This document shows positions 46,205 to 54,449 of a stretch of DNA of 64,000 nt, piece after piece. The position numbers and the translations under genes were made by a program. The DNA comes from Paenibacillus sp. FSL R5-0345 (lineage in GTDB: Bacteria > Bacillota > Bacilli > Paenibacillales > Paenibacillaceae): contig NZ_CP009281.1 in assembly GCF_000758585.1 (NCBI RefSeq), forward strand, positions 4,030,001-4,094,000. Reading direction: 5' to 3'. The notes beneath the pieces are model-generated. The model did not search any database and was not told the origin of the DNA. It saw only the letters and a program-made list of their open reading frames with translations. How positions within the stretch are numbered: the first letter of the stretch is position 1; each line of letters opens with the position of its first letter.

Positions 46205-46696
46205 CTATTTTAAGTTGTTGAACTGCAGGTCCAGCGGCAAATCAGCTTTACGCAAAATCTGGATAATTTGCTGTAAATCATCGCGACTCTTACCGGTTAC
46301 GCGGATCTGATCTCCTTGAATCTGGCTCTTCACCTTCAATTTCGAATCACGAATCAGGATGTTAATTTTTTTTGCGTTCTCCTGATCTATCCCTTGCTTA
46401 AGACCTAAGCGCTGACGAACACTTCCCAGGGAAGCAGGCTCTACTTTGCCGAAATCCAAGTTCTTCAGCGTGATACCTCTCTTCACCATCTTCGATTGTA
46501 AAATATCAATAACAGCATTTAACTTATATTCGTCCTCAGAGGCGATAATAAGTGCGTCTTTCTCAAGCTTCAGACTGCTTTTACTGTTCTTAAAGTCAAA
46601 TCGGTTATCAATTTCTTTCTCTGTTTGGTGGATCGCATTAGTTAATTCCTGCATATCCATTTTAGATACGATATCAAATGAACTTTCTGAACTCAT
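46205..46696 (-). CDS. YajQ/YitK-family nucleotide-binding protein
   Basis: From the ATG at 46696 (after AAAGGACG) the product is 163 residues, the usual length. It begins MSSESSFDIVSKMDMQEL and contains IDNRFDFKNSKSS, VKRGITLKNLDFGK and VKSQIQGDQIRVTGKSRDDLQ-type phrases of UPF0234. Family members bind cyclic di-GMP or other nucleotides in some bacteria, but the role in Firmicutes is unclear. Confidence 0.92.
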   Translation of the reverse strand: MSSESSFDIVSKMDMQELTNAIHQTEKEIDNRFDFKNSKSSLKLEKDALIIASEDEYKLNAVIDILQSKMVKRGITLKNLDFGKVEPASLGSVRQRLGLKQGIDQENAKKINILIRDSKLKVKSQIQGDQIRVTGKSRDDLQQIIQILRKADLPLDLQFNNLK

Positions 46697-46797
46697 AACT
46701 CCACGTCCTTTGTACATTTTAGTCTGCTACTATTATAAAAGAATGATACCCTTAAGTCTAATTTTGGATAATATGTACCCCACCCGACACAGAAAAC

Positions 46798-46816
46798 AGC
46801 CCCACAGAGTGGAGCT
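46798..46816 (-). terminator. Terminator downstream of the 53-aa gene
   Basis: The stem AGCTCCAC/GTGGGGCT (one wobble) with a 3-base loop is followed by GTTTTCTG. A second hairpin, CGTCTCC/GGAGACG, is present at 46854-46884. Confidence 0.65.
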
Positions 46817-46900
46817 TTTCCTTCGAAATGAGTTCTGTTCAATGGTAGAAATACGTCTCCACAGGGAGTATCCCTTCGGAGACGCTCATTTCTAAGTTTT

Positions 46901-47062
46901 CTATCTGCTTCGGAGCGGGCTTCGAAACATATCCAGAATTCCAAGCACAATATGTGCAATACCGAAACCGAGAATTCCATAGCCCCAAGCACTTGGCGTC
47001 ATATAGTATCCGATGAGACTGACAACAACCCCAAGTCCAGCTACAATCCAGCTAACGATCAT
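46901..47062 (-). CDS. Small two-helix membrane protein, 53 aa
   Basis: From an ATG at 47062, preceded by GAGGTGA, the minus strand encodes MIVSWIVAGLGVVVSLIGYY, then a second hydrophobic stretch (GILGFGIAHIVLGILDMF) and a basic end (RSPLRSR). The hairpin of two glycine-rich helices with a loop of TPSAWGY suggests a membrane protein with its ends in the cytoplasm. I do not recognise a family. It lies between rodZ/ymfM and the yajQ-type gene and has its own terminator. Confidence 0.7.
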   Translation of the reverse strand: MIVSWIVAGLGVVVSLIGYYMTPSAWGYGILGFGIAHIVLGILDMFRSPLRSR

Positions 47063-47142
47063 AAGAATGTCACCTCACTTTGGCTAAGAACTGGAAACAA
47101 TCTTATGTTCCCCACATAGCCAAAGTCTATGCATCGTATTTC

Positions 47143-48099
47143 TTATTGGCCTGTTTCATTAGTCTGGTCAGAAGTATCAGTGGTACCTTCATTCTGGCTC
47201 GTTTGACTTCCAGAACCATCATCCAGATTAATTAACAGACGAGATGAGGTCTTTTCATCTGTAATTACTTGTCCATTGACAGTAATCTCGGTAGCTGGTG
47301 AATATCCAGATTTAATATACATTCCTTCACTTCCAAGAACAAAGCTCATATGATCTCCTGCCGCTGTGTTACCAAATGAGAGCTTCTCACCTTTAGAGTT
47401 CTCACCTTTATACACCTCAAGCCAGCTTACTCCAGTAGCTGAAATCTCAACCTTCACTTCACTTCCAGCCGGAGCTGAAACCTTGAACTTGGTAGTTTTC
47501 CCTGACTTCCCATCCGGTGTAACTGTAATGGATTGCGGGGAAGGCGTAGGTGTTGGCGTAGGCTCTGCCGTAGGTTCAGTTGTTGCTTCTGTACCTGCTG
47601 AAGCCGTTGGCGCTACAACACCTCCTCCTGAAGCCGGTGGAGATGTCTGTGCTGTCGTAGGATCCTGCTGTTCATTCGTCAGATTCGTCTGATCAATTTG
47701 AGCGGGGTCCGGCTTGTTCAAACTGGAAGCATAAATGTAAATCACAACAATAATCAATATTGGAAATGTCCACATTAGCACTGTTGGCAGCCATTTTGCA
47801 TTCCGTTCGGTTTCTGGTCTACGGCTGCGTTTTTGAATCACCGTTTCCATAGCTGTGTCTTCAGGAGGGGCAGGAACATTCCCATGCTCCTCTAGCAGCT
47901 CGTCTGGGCTCATACCTACTGCCTCTGCGTATGTTTTGATAAACGCCCTAACATAAAAACTTCCTGGAAGCACCTTATAGTCTCCAGACTCGATGGCTTC
48001 CAAATACTTTTTGCGAATTTTCGTTACTTCCTGGACATCGTCAAGACTCATCCCTTTTTGCAGACGCGCCTCTTTCAATTGCCGGCCCAGTTCCGACAT
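47143..48099 (-). CDS. RodZ/YmfM-like helix-turn-helix membrane protein
   Basis: The ATG at 48099 follows AGGAGGTG and gives 318 residues. An N-terminal Xre-type domain (about 1-70, LGRQLKEARLQKGMSLDDV) is followed by a single membrane helix (about 105-122, WTFPILIIVVIYIYASS). Next come a T/P/S-rich linker (about 135-190) and a C-terminal beta domain of the DUF4115 type (SWLEVYKGENSKGEKLSFG). RodZ proteins link MreB to cell-wall synthesis and set rod shape. The position next to ymfK matches B. subtilis ymfM. Confidence 0.88.
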   Translation of the reverse strand: MSELGRQLKEARLQKGMSLDDVQEVTKIRKKYLEAIESGDYKVLPGSFYVRAFIKTYAEAVGMSPDELLEEHGNVPAPPEDTAMETVIQKRSRRPETERNAKWLPTVLMWTFPILIIVVIYIYASSLNKPDPAQIDQTNLTNEQQDPTTAQTSPPASGGGVVAPTASAGTEATTEPTAEPTPTPTPSPQSITVTPDGKSGKTTKFKVSAPAGSEVKVEISATGVSWLEVYKGENSKGEKLSFGNTAAGDHMSFVLGSEGMYIKSGYSPATEITVNGQVITDEKTSSRLLINLDDGSGSQTSQNEGTTDTSDQTNETGQ

Positions 48100-48141
48100 A
48101 CCATCACCTCCTGTAAGTTTCAATGAATCATCATTGGTGTT

Positions 48142-48909
48142 TTATAGATCATCACTGTAGCTCGTCGTGAACGACTCGTACAATATTTCTTCATTTGGAT
48201 TATTGCGAAGCTCAATAATAATATCAAAATCATCAAAGGTGTACTCAGATTCCCGCACGAAAATATCTGGATGCTCAATCACTTTCGTACTTGGCATGCT
48301 CATAACATTTTGTAATAAATTATAATGCTTCTCATTAGAGCGGATCGTACTAACAATACCATCAATAATAAATACATTATGTGGATTCATTTCATCTTCT
48401 GCCAATTGACTTCGCACCGTCTGACGTAAAAGTGTCGAAGAGACAAAAGTCCAACGCTTCATCGCGCAGACACTGCCGGCAATAATCGATTCAGTCTTTC
48501 CTACACGGGGCATACCTCGAAGTCCTATTACCTGATTTCCATCTTTTTTAAACAGCTCCCCGAGAAAATCGACCAAAAGACCGAGCTCATCGCGGGTAAA
48601 ACGAAACGTCTTTCGATCATCTGAATCCCGTTCAATATATCGCCCATGGCGCACAGCCAGCTTGTCTACGAGTCTTGGAGACCGCAGAGCTGAAACTGTA
48701 ATATTATCAACTTTCTTGAGCATTTCGCCCATCAGCATTATTTTGTCGTCGTCATTAGTCTCCAGCAACATTCCGCGTGTCTTTCCTTCAACGCCATTAA
48801 TCGTCAGAATGTTGACTTCTAGCATCCCTAACATTGAAGCGATATCACCAAGCAGACCGGGTCTGTTCTTGTGAATCTTGTACTCCATATACCATTGTTT
48901 ATATTCCAC
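48142..48909 (-). CDS. ymfK: YmfK-type protein (DUF3388)
   Basis: This 255-residue protein has an N-terminal ACT-like part (HKNRPGLLGDIASMLGML, about 13-30) and a P-loop-like phrase GLRGMPRVGKTES (about 128-140), which suggests ligand and nucleotide binding. The function of the family is unknown, though it is conserved in the ymf cluster of Bacillales. The start is GTG at 48909, preceded by GAGGTG. It lies 43 bases upstream of rodZ on the same strand and is probably co-transcribed. Confidence 0.85.
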   Translation of the reverse strand: MEYKQWYMEYKIHKNRPGLLGDIASMLGMLEVNILTINGVEGKTRGMLLETNDDDKIMLMGEMLKKVDNITVSALRSPRLVDKLAVRHGRYIERDSDDRKTFRFTRDELGLLVDFLGELFKKDGNQVIGLRGMPRVGKTESIIAGSVCAMKRWTFVSSTLLRQTVRSQLAEDEMNPHNVFIIDGIVSTIRSNEKHYNLLQNVMSMPSTKVIEHPDIFVRESEYTFDDFDIIIELRNNPNEEILYESFTTSYSDDL

Positions 48910-49052
48910 TTGTACACCTCATAGATTCCTTTTCCCTGCACTTTGATATCCATCAAAAAAATGCCGTTCAGACAAAGCGATCTGAAACACGGGTCATGTT
49001 AATGATATATAAAATAAAAATGAAAGGCAAGGTCAGTCCTGTAATAATTGCA

Positions 49053-49079
49053 GAAAAGCTCCCACAAGGGGAGCTTTTC
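49053..49079 (-). terminator. Hairpin after ymfJ
   Basis: A perfect 11-bp stem GAAAAGCTCCC/GGGAGCTTTTC has a 4-base loop. The T stretch is inside the 3' arm on each strand. Confidence 0.75.
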
Positions 49080-49086
49080 CGCAAGC

Positions 49087-49350
49087 TTAGGCGTGATTTT
49101 TCGCCAATTTGACCATGAGTTTAGCAATCGTCTGCTTTTCTTCATCGTTACCGACGTCCCATAGCTCTTTGATTGCACGGTTTTGAGTGTTTGCTGGATC
49201 CACTTTTTCATCGAGGAATTCCCCGATTTCAAAAGCCAGCTTTGAGATTGTGTCTTCACTCATCCCAAGTTTCTCCGCCTGTACAACTCGTTTTCCTAGA
49301 AATTTTTTCCAGGTGTCAAAATTTTTGATTACGCTATCGCCTTGTGTCAT
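49087..49350 (-). CDS. ymfJ: DUF3243 protein (YmfJ)
   Basis: The ATG at 49350 follows AAGGAGG and gives 87 residues, close to the 85 of B. subtilis YmfJ. The mostly helical sequence has FDTWKKFLGKRVVQAEKLG and FEIGEFLDEKVDPANTQNR-type phrases. It is a small cytoplasmic protein of unknown function, conserved in this gene order in Bacillales. Confidence 0.88.
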   Translation of the reverse strand: MTQGDSVIKNFDTWKKFLGKRVVQAEKLGMSEDTISKLAFEIGEFLDEKVDPANTQNRAIKELWDVGNDEEKQTIAKLMVKLAKNHA

Positions 49351-49487
49351 CTTAAATCCTCCTTCATATTTACGGTCAAACACCTGCATACAGGCTGTAA
49401 GCCGTCTTACGTGAGATTTAAAAACAACACTTATAATATGTCTCAGACGCTAAGTTCTTATGCTGGTGTTTTTCTCCAACATAAGCA

Positions 49488-50255
49488 TCAAGTAATCCAT
49501 CCACCGTTTGGACTAATAATCTGACCCGTGATATACCCGGACTCAGGCAAAGCCAAAAAATAAATCAGTGAGGATATTTCATTAGGAGTAGCCAAACGTC
49601 CTGCCGGAATCTCATCCTCCAACATACGGACTTCATCCTCCTGTAAATTGGATAACATGTTCGTATTAACCGCTCCTGGAGCTACCGCGTTAACCGTTAC
49701 ACCAGATGGAGCCAGCTCTTTAGCTAAAGCTTTTGTAAAGGCGTTCACTCCACCTTTGCTAGCCGAATAAGCTACTTCACAAGAAGCTCCAGTGATTCCC
49801 CATACGGAAGAAACGTTGATGATACGACCATAACGCTGAGACACCATGTACGGCATAAAGATCTGACTGCACATAAAGGTTCCCTTCAAGTTAATGGACA
49901 TAATATCATCCCATTCTTCTTCGGTCACATCAGCTAGCATTCCGTAATGCGATTTACCGGCATTATTGACGAGGATATCCGGCTGCATCCCATTACTCTC
50001 CAGCTTTTCAGCCATACGTACAATCTGACTACGGTCCTTCATATCCGCGTTTACTGTCATTACCTTTGCTCCAAGGGCCATACAACGCCGAGCGACATCA
50101 TTCGCAGCCTCATGTGAGTGCTTATAATGAATAACTATATTCATCCCGACAGAAGCAAACCGTTCCGCAATGGCGCCGCCGATCCCTCCGCTGCCCCCTG
50201 TAACGAGCACTGTCATTTCCCCTAGTGGTTTGCTGCTCTCTCCCAAAACGCTCAC
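49488..50255 (-). CDS. ymfI: YmfI-type short-chain dehydrogenase (FabG-like)
   Basis: This 255-residue NAD(P)-dependent reductase has TGGSGGIGGAI (cofactor loop), VNNAGKSHYG, and the catalytic S-Y-K set in VSSVWGI and YSASKGG. It resembles 3-oxoacyl-ACP reductases, but a dedicated fabG normally lies with the fab genes, so the substrate is open. Its GTG start directly abuts the stop of the upstream ymfH, which implies coupling to the M16 protease pair. Confidence 0.88.
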   Translation of the reverse strand: MSVLGESSKPLGEMTVLVTGGSGGIGGAIAERFASVGMNIVIHYKHSHEAANDVARRCMALGAKVMTVNADMKDRSQIVRMAEKLESNGMQPDILVNNAGKSHYGMLADVTEEEWDDIMSINLKGTFMCSQIFMPYMVSQRYGRIINVSSVWGITGASCEVAYSASKGGVNAFTKALAKELAPSGVTVNAVAPGAVNTNMLSNLQEDEVRMLEDEIPAGRLATPNEISSLIYFLALPESGYITGQIISPNGGWIT

Positions 50256-51536
50256 CTAAGGACTCACCACCAATGATACGGCAAGTTGATCCCAGTTTAC
50301 ATGGGCTTGCAGACGCTCATTAACTTCTGCCAAAGTAATTGATTCGTAAATAGGCAGAACTTCAAACAGGTCACCACCGCGGAACTGGTAGCGTGTAAAT
50401 TCATGTGCAATATTTTCAGGGGAGTTCAACATGCGCAAATATCCGCCTATTTTCTTTTTCCGTGCCCGCTCGAAATCCTTCTCCGCAAAGCCAGTTTTTA
50501 AGATTAGATCAATTTCTTCTTTTATTCGTTTTAAAAGCAAATCCGGATCCTTCGTATCCCCACCCATTGCAGAAAAAGCATACTGCGGAGAACTATTAAA
50601 TTCATGTCCAAAGCTGTCCGAGATCAGTTCCTCATCATATAGCTTTTGATACAATGCTGTGCTGCTACCAACCAACAAATCAAGCATTAGCTTGGTTATC
50701 AGATCACGTTTTAGAGAAGCTTCACCCGTTAGACCGTCTACTTTTTCCTTGAAACCAAACATGATTTTGGGCATCGATACGGCAAGCTTGCTTTCTAGAC
50801 GTTTTGTAGCCACTTGTACTGGTTCATCTTCAAAAATACGCTTGATTTCACCTTGCTTGCCGTAGGTTTTACCCTTTTGGTTACTGCGAATCAAGGAGAA
50901 TACTTTCTCCGGATCCACGCCTCCAACTACAAACAACAGCATATTGCTTGGATGATAAAAAGCGTTATAACAAGTGTACAGCGTTTCTTTCGTAATCGTA
51001 CTAATCGATTCTATCGTACCTGCAATGTCAATCCGTACCGGATGCTTTGAATACATCGCTTCAATAAGGCCAAAATACACACGCCAGTCCGGGTTATCAG
51101 CATACATATTGATTTCTTGACCAATAATTCCCTTTTCCTTTTCTACATTTTCATCTGTAAAATAAGGTCGTTGAACAAAATCAACGAGCGTACTAAGATT
51201 GGTCTCTATATTCTCAGTTGCTGAGAAAAGATAAACTGTCTGATCAAAGCTTGTAAAGGCATTAGCCGAGGCTCCGTTTGAAGCGAAGGTAGCAAAAATA
51301 TCGCCTTCTGGCTCTTCGAACATCTTGTGCTCTAAAAAGTGAGCGATACCATCAGGAACAGTGGTCTCTTCTCCGCCTGCGACATGAAAGTGGTTGTCAA
51401 CAGAACCATACTTAGTAGCAAATGTAGCATAGGTTTTTTTGAATGTTGGTTTCGGCAGCACGTATACCTGAAGTCCGTTATCCATGACCTCATGATAAAT
51501 GGTCTCTTGTAGTCTGTCGTAATGAATTTGTTCCAT
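50256..51536 (-). CDS. ymfH: M16-family zinc protease (YmfH)
   Basis: This 426-residue inverzincin peptidase shows the active-site motif HFLEHKMFEE (H-x-x-E-H, about 65-69) and the distal zinc glutamate around EKGIIGQEINMY. The C-terminal half is the pseudo-domain. It is the catalytic member of a pair with the next-upstream gene, ymfF, and only 2 bases separate them. The pair may clear or process peptides in the cytoplasm. It is also related to AlbE/AlbF-type bacteriocin-processing enzymes, but no peptide precursor is seen here. Confidence 0.9.
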   Translation of the reverse strand: MEQIHYDRLQETIYHEVMDNGLQVYVLPKPTFKKTYATFATKYGSVDNHFHVAGGEETTVPDGIAHFLEHKMFEEPEGDIFATFASNGASANAFTSFDQTVYLFSATENIETNLSTLVDFVQRPYFTDENVEKEKGIIGQEINMYADNPDWRVYFGLIEAMYSKHPVRIDIAGTIESISTITKETLYTCYNAFYHPSNMLLFVVGGVDPEKVFSLIRSNQKGKTYGKQGEIKRIFEDEPVQVATKRLESKLAVSMPKIMFGFKEKVDGLTGEASLKRDLITKLMLDLLVGSSTALYQKLYDEELISDSFGHEFNSSPQYAFSAMGGDTKDPDLLLKRIKEEIDLILKTGFAEKDFERARKKKIGGYLRMLNSPENIAHEFTRYQFRGGDLFEVLPIYESITLAEVNERLQAHVNWDQLAVSLVVSP

Positions 51537-51538
51537 CG

Positions 51539-52858
51539 TTATTCCTCCTTTCCTGTCAAGAAATAAATCGTATCCAGTTGAAAGGTTACGGCGGCGGCTT
51601 TTACGTCTTCTGCGCCGATTTGTTCCACCTGCTGTAATAGCTGATCCGCTGTTCGATCTTTTCCTGACAACTGGCGGTTGAAGTCGTAAGAGATCATTTC
51701 AAAAGCTGAATCCGGGATCTCAGAAAGCTGATTGCGGATCATAGCTTTGGTCTGGCTAAGCTCCAGATCACTGATATTGCCAGCTTTCATTTCTTCCAAT
51801 TGCTTCTCTATAATGTCCACGGCTTTGCCGTAATTTTGCGTTTCGATACCGGATTGAATCGTTCCAATGCCCTTATGTCCGTCGTAACGAGACGAAGCAT
51901 AGTAAGCAAGACTTGCCTTCTCACGTACATTAACGAAAAGTTTAGAGTGTGGATACCCTCCTAATATACCGTTGTACATAAGCGCGGAGGCGTAGGAATC
52001 ATCCTTATAAGTAATCGAGGTGCGTAGTCCCAGGTTCAGCTTGCCCTGACTGACATCCAGCTTCTCTTCTACTGTCCGTACCTCATTAACCGATACAGGG
52101 ACGAACTTAGAGCTATATAAGCCCACCTCGGACTGAATCCGACCGAAATGACGCTGTACAAGTTTTTCAACTTCGTCAACTGTTGTGTCTCCCACTACAT
52201 AGAGATCAAGGATGGCTTCATCCAGCCATGAATTGTAGGATTCATACAAACTTTTCGGAGTGATTCGATCCAGATCCGCTCTTTGCCCCAGAGGGTGAAG
52301 ACGGTATGGCTCGTTGCGGCACATTTCCTCAATACAACGTTCAGCAGCGTAACGTATCTTGTCATTTACAATGGACTCCAGCTTTTTGCGAACGGTTTCA
52401 CGCTCCGTTGCAACATACGAAGGTCGGAAGCTTCCGTCTTCAACTAAAGGACGAGTCAGTACTTCTCCTAAGAAAGCGAAGGATTGTTCAAGTAAGTTCT
52501 CCTGGTTTTGTACGAAAGAGTCGTTAATGGTATCCATACGGAACTGAACGATTTGGTAATCGCCTCTTTTATAAATATCAAACCCAAATCCAGCGCCATA
52601 CAGTTCCTCCAAACGCTCGCGGAATTGCGTGGTCTCCGGGTAAGTCGCGGTACCTCTGCGAAGCACGAATGGAGCTAGTGCAGTAGAGGTCACTGTATTC
52701 TCGTCAAGAGGAATACCCGCATAAAGTGAGATCGCGTAGGTCTTGAACGCCTTGGTTGGCATAACGTGAATACGCAAGCCTCCAACGGTGCCATGCTGAA
52801 ATACATTATTAGTCAAGTCCAAAACTCCTTTACGGCGTGGATAGTTGCTCATTATCAT
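51539..52858 (-). CDS. ymfF: M16-family protein without active site (YmfF)
   Basis: The 439 residues align in layout with M16 peptidases (ISLYAGIPLDENT, YVVGDTTVDEVEKLV, LGLRTSITYKDDSYASALM). However, where HxxEH should be, the sequence reads ALAPFVLRRGTATYPE. It is therefore the non-catalytic partner of YmfH, as in two-subunit M16 enzymes. Both are on one transcript. Confidence 0.88.
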   Translation of the reverse strand: MIMSNYPRRKGVLDLTNNVFQHGTVGGLRIHVMPTKAFKTYAISLYAGIPLDENTVTSTALAPFVLRRGTATYPETTQFRERLEELYGAGFGFDIYKRGDYQIVQFRMDTINDSFVQNQENLLEQSFAFLGEVLTRPLVEDGSFRPSYVATERETVRKKLESIVNDKIRYAAERCIEEMCRNEPYRLHPLGQRADLDRITPKSLYESYNSWLDEAILDLYVVGDTTVDEVEKLVQRHFGRIQSEVGLYSSKFVPVSVNEVRTVEEKLDVSQGKLNLGLRTSITYKDDSYASALMYNGILGGYPHSKLFVNVREKASLAYYASSRYDGHKGIGTIQSGIETQNYGKAVDIIEKQLEEMKAGNISDLELSQTKAMIRNQLSEIPDSAFEMISYDFNRQLSGKDRTADQLLQQVEQIGAEDVKAAAVTFQLDTIYFLTGKEE

Positions 52859-52901
52859 GTTTATGAATTATTAACCATTCTAAACCATTCCAAAGTAAGG
52901 A

Positions 52902-52929
52902 AGCAACCGGAAGCCTCTTCCCGGTTGCT
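52902..52929 (-). terminator. Terminator between sleB and ymfF
   Basis: A 9-bp stem AGCAACCGG/CCGGTTGCT is followed by TCCTTACTTT on the minus strand. It lies after the sleB stop. Confidence 0.75.
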
Positions 52930-52953
52930 CTCTGAAGTTTCTATCCTTCTTTT

Positions 52954-53820
52954 CTACATACAGAAAATATGCTGACCAATCGTCTTGACCTGAGGACGGG
53001 TCCAAATCCATTTAGAGGTCGCTGTTTTAGGATTGAAGTAATACAAACATCCTCCGGAAGGGTCCCAACCATTAAGCGCTTGTTGCACTGCCTTGCGTGC
53101 TTGTTCATTTGGCTCCAGATAGATTTGTCCATCGGCTACAGCTGTAAAAGCTCCCGGTTGAAAAATAACTCCCGACGGCGAATTGGGAAAACTAGGTGAT
53201 TTCACACGGTTTAAAATAACCGCGGCTACAGCAACCTGACCTTCGAAAGGCTCACCTCTTGCTTCTCCATACACGGCATTGGCCATGATCTTGAGATCAT
53301 TCTCCGATAAGCCCATCGTATTACCTGAAGACAATCCTGGAGAATTCGTTTTATTGGACGTATTTGTTTTATTACCAGTGTTATTCTGTGCTGTCTTATT
53401 TCCCGTTCCTGAAGAAGGTTCAGTCGGCTTCCAATTCTTCGTTGCGTTATACAACTTCAGCTTAGTTTTGGCTCCTACAATGCCGTCAGACTTCATTCCG
53501 AATTTCCATTGAAACCAGGTTACTGCATTCTTCGTTTTTGGCCCAAAATGACTGTCTATTTTTCCGGCATAATAACCTAAATGCTTTAAACGTCCCTGCA
53601 ATTCATAGACATCCTGACCTGTTGAACCAAGTTTAATGGGTGTTGTACTGAAAGCCGGCAAGGCTTCTTCGTCAGGATTATTTAACTCGTGGACAAATGA
53701 CGCAGCAGCACTTTGCTTGGTCTGAACAATGCCATTTCCCTTGAAAAACGTTCCTGCAAACGGCGCGGCTGCAAGTGCAAGAGTTAAAGCAGCAAATATC
53801 CACATCTTTTGTTTCTTCAT
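52954..53820 (-). CDS. sleB: Spore cortex-lytic enzyme SleB-like
   Basis: From the ATG at 53820 the product is 288 residues: a signal peptide (about 1-25, KKQKMWIFAALTLALAAAP), a peptidoglycan-binding domain of the PG_binding_1 type (about 65-120, LGSTGQDVYELQGRLKHLG), an N/T/S-rich linker, and a C-terminal hydrolase_2 domain with NAVYGEARGEPFEGQVAVA-like landmarks (ENDLKIMANAVYGEARGE). SleB is a lytic transglycosylase that breaks cortex peptidoglycan in germination. Its usual partner ypeB is not adjacent. Confidence 0.88.
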   Translation of the reverse strand: MKKQKMWIFAALTLALAAAPFAGTFFKGNGIVQTKQSAAASFVHELNNPDEEALPAFSTTPIKLGSTGQDVYELQGRLKHLGYYAGKIDSHFGPKTKNAVTWFQWKFGMKSDGIVGAKTKLKLYNATKNWKPTEPSSGTGNKTAQNNTGNKTNTSNKTNSPGLSSGNTMGLSENDLKIMANAVYGEARGEPFEGQVAVAAVILNRVKSPSFPNSPSGVIFQPGAFTAVADGQIYLEPNEQARKAVQQALNGWDPSGGCLYYFNPKTATSKWIWTRPQVKTIGQHIFCM

Positions 53821-54119
53821 AGGGTTCGCTCTACCTTTCTTTTGTAAGTTCTGCATGGATGGCTAAAGTTATTATGACGACTGTCAGTGCATCCTATGCA
53901 TTACTAAAAAAGAAGAAATAGCTTTTCATTGTAATCGAGAATTATTATCAACTATAATCAAAATAAGAAAAAAAATGAGGTTGAATATGAATCGTGAATT
54001 TAAAGAACCACATTTTACTGTGGAACCACGCATTAAAAGAAATTATAGATATACGTCATACTTCTCAACATTTTAGTGATATGAATTCACAATAGTCCAA
54101 GTAACAGGTTCGCACTTTT

Positions 54120-54298
54120 AGGGAAAAACTCCCTGAAAATAGTGGATATTCTCTGATAATGAATGGAATCAGGGAATTCCTCCCTAAAAATAAGGCCAAT
54201 TCCTTTATTTCTTACCAAACCAGATGAATTATAGGGAGCTTTTCCCTAATTGTAAGTCTGAGAACCAATAATCTCAGAATTTCAGGGAGAAATTCCCT
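54120..54298. repeat. Four copies of the palindrome AGGGA-N5-TCCCT
   Basis: Exact arms with a 5-base centre occur at 54120-54134, 54171-54185, 54233-54247 and 54284-54298. The centres differ (AAAAC, ATTCC, GCTTT, GAAAT). Start-to-start spacing is 51, 62 and 51 bases. Each copy is A+T-flanked, mostly followed by AAAA or AATT. No coding sequence overlaps them. Confidence 0.85.
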
Positions 54299-54367
54299 AA
54301 TTATTTTAATGAAGCTTCACTAAAGCCATTATTTAAAGTGTCATTTACACTTCTTCAGCATGAGTAA

Positions 54368-54409
54368 GGGGTCGACTCCAAGTAGTATGAACTACTTGGA
54401 GTCGACCCC
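54368..54409. terminator. Long terminator hairpin downstream of spoIIIE/ftsK
   Basis: A perfect 19-bp stem (54368-54386 with 54391-54409) closes a 4-base ATGA loop. The plus-strand side is followed by CTTTTACT. It lies 40 bases after the spoIIIE stop. Confidence 0.8.
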
Positions 54410-54449
54410 CTTTTACTGTCTATTAAAGGCTTAAACTGACTTGTCCAGC

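Larger units (their letters stand above)
53821..54449. other. Gap between spoIIIE/ftsK and sleB
   Basis: This 629-base stretch has no coding signal. It holds the sleB leader, a four-copy palindrome array (54120-54298) and a very stable hairpin (54368-54409). Confidence 0.7.

Noticed and set aside
46693-46992. A 99-aa minus-strand frame upstream of the yajQ-type gene
   Set aside because: It runs across two hairpins and overlaps the 53-aa membrane gene in another frame; its composition is not protein-like.
50256-52858. A bacteriocin-processing (AlbE/AlbF-type) system
   Set aside because: The M16 pair sits in the conserved ymf order and no precursor peptide, radical-SAM enzyme or exporter is adjacent.
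54120-54298. A CRISPR array
   Set aside because: The repeated units are only 15 bases with variable centres, spacers are unequal, and no cas gene is present.
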